Below the pieces are notes generated by a model, which did no database searches, was not told where the DNA came from, and was given only the letters and a program-made list of their open reading frames with translations. The position numbers and the translations under genes are program-made. 5,554 nucleotides of DNA from positions 1-5,554 of the forward strand of contig SHAI01000161.1 in the NCBI GenBank assembly GCA_004213235.1, read 5' to 3'. Source of the stretch: Parvularculaceae bacterium. Lineage in GTDB: Bacteria; Pseudomonadota; Alphaproteobacteria; Caulobacterales; Parvularculaceae. Below, piece after piece: positions 5,243 to 5,554 of the stretch (position 1 is its first letter; each line of letters starts with the position of its first letter).

Positions 5243-5554
5243 CCCTGATTAAGGACGCATTCGACGTCGCGGGCCGTCTTGTCGTAAAAGTTGGATCGTC
5301 GTTGCTGATTGACGCCAAGGGCGGCGTCAATGATGACTGGCTGCGCGCTCTTGCGGAAGATATTGTTTCCCTGAAAAGTAAAGGCGTTGATACCATCGTC
5401 GTGTCGTCCGGGGCGGTTGCCGTGGGCCGAAGGCGCCTCGGCTTATCAACGGGGCTGCGTTTAGAACAAAAACAAGCCGCGTCCGCCGTCGGGCAAACAC
5501 ATTTGATGAATGCCTGGCGAGAGGCCTTTGAAGCTACAAAGCTCGCACCGCAAG
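5239..5554 (+). CDS. proB: Glutamate 5-kinase, N-terminal part (cut by right edge)
   Basis: It phosphorylates L-glutamate to gamma-glutamyl phosphate, the first step of proline synthesis, in the cytoplasm. The 105 visible residues carry the family's marks: the ATP-binding start RLVVKVGSSLL (13-23), VVSSGAVAVGRRRLG (54-68), and the KQAASAVGQTHLMNAW stretch (78-93), which matches the KQ-x-aAVGQ signature of ProB. Aspartokinase and uridylate kinase share the fold but not this signature. The start ATG overlaps the TGA of the homoserine dehydrogenase fusion by four bases (ATGA), and there is no strong Shine-Dalgarno, so translation is probably coupled to the upstream gene. In many Alphaproteobacteria proB sits instead with obg and proA, so this placement is unusual. 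The catalytic C-terminal part and any PUA domain lie outside the window. Confidence 0.93.
   Translation, partial: MTLIKDAFDVAGRLVVKVGSSLLIDAKGGVNDDWLRALAEDIVSLKSKGVDTIVVSSGAVAVGRRRLGLSTGLRLEQKQAASAVGQTHLMNAWREAFEATKLAPQ

Overview
The window looks like part of an alphaproteobacterial chromosome of moderate GC. The strongest pointer is a SAM-II (metA-type) riboswitch, an RNA class found almost only in Alphaproteobacteria. The protein-coding genes agree with a Gram-negative host: there is a small outer-membrane-type beta-barrel protein with a Sec signal peptide. The genus cannot be read from the sequence.

Layout. All recognisable genes are on the + strand. Positions 1-186 hold an open frame entering from the left edge, possibly the 3' end of an unidentified gene. 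At 172-206 the palindrome ATGGCCAT occurs twice. Positions 241-711 encode a small secreted, probably outer-membrane protein of unknown function. A non-coding stretch (712-904) follows. It leads into a compact control region: a sigma70-like promoter (905-934), a TGAA-N5-TTCA palindrome over its -10 element that fits the MetR consensus, and the SAM-II riboswitch (940-992). About 100 nt of structured leader precede the first gene.

The riboswitch heads an apparent operon of four genes: a MetX-like homoserine O-acyltransferase (1092-2198), metB cystathionine gamma-synthase (2198-3394), a fused aspartokinase-like/homoserine dehydrogenase (3452-5242), and the 5' part of proB glutamate 5-kinase (5239 to the right edge). 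The genes are tightly spaced: a 1-nt overlap, a 57-nt gap and a 4-nt overlap. No convincing terminator lies between them.

How it works together. Homoserine dehydrogenase makes homoserine from aspartate semialdehyde. The MetX-like enzyme activates it, most likely as O-succinylhomoserine. MetB joins that ester to cysteine to give cystathionine, which leads to homocysteine, methionine and finally SAM. SAM would close the loop through the riboswitch. Two things stand out. The aspartokinase/homoserine dehydrogenase fusion has no ACT regulatory domains and its kinase site has altered residues, so control may have moved from allostery to the riboswitch. Also, proB, a proline-pathway gene, is translationally coupled to this SAM-controlled operon.
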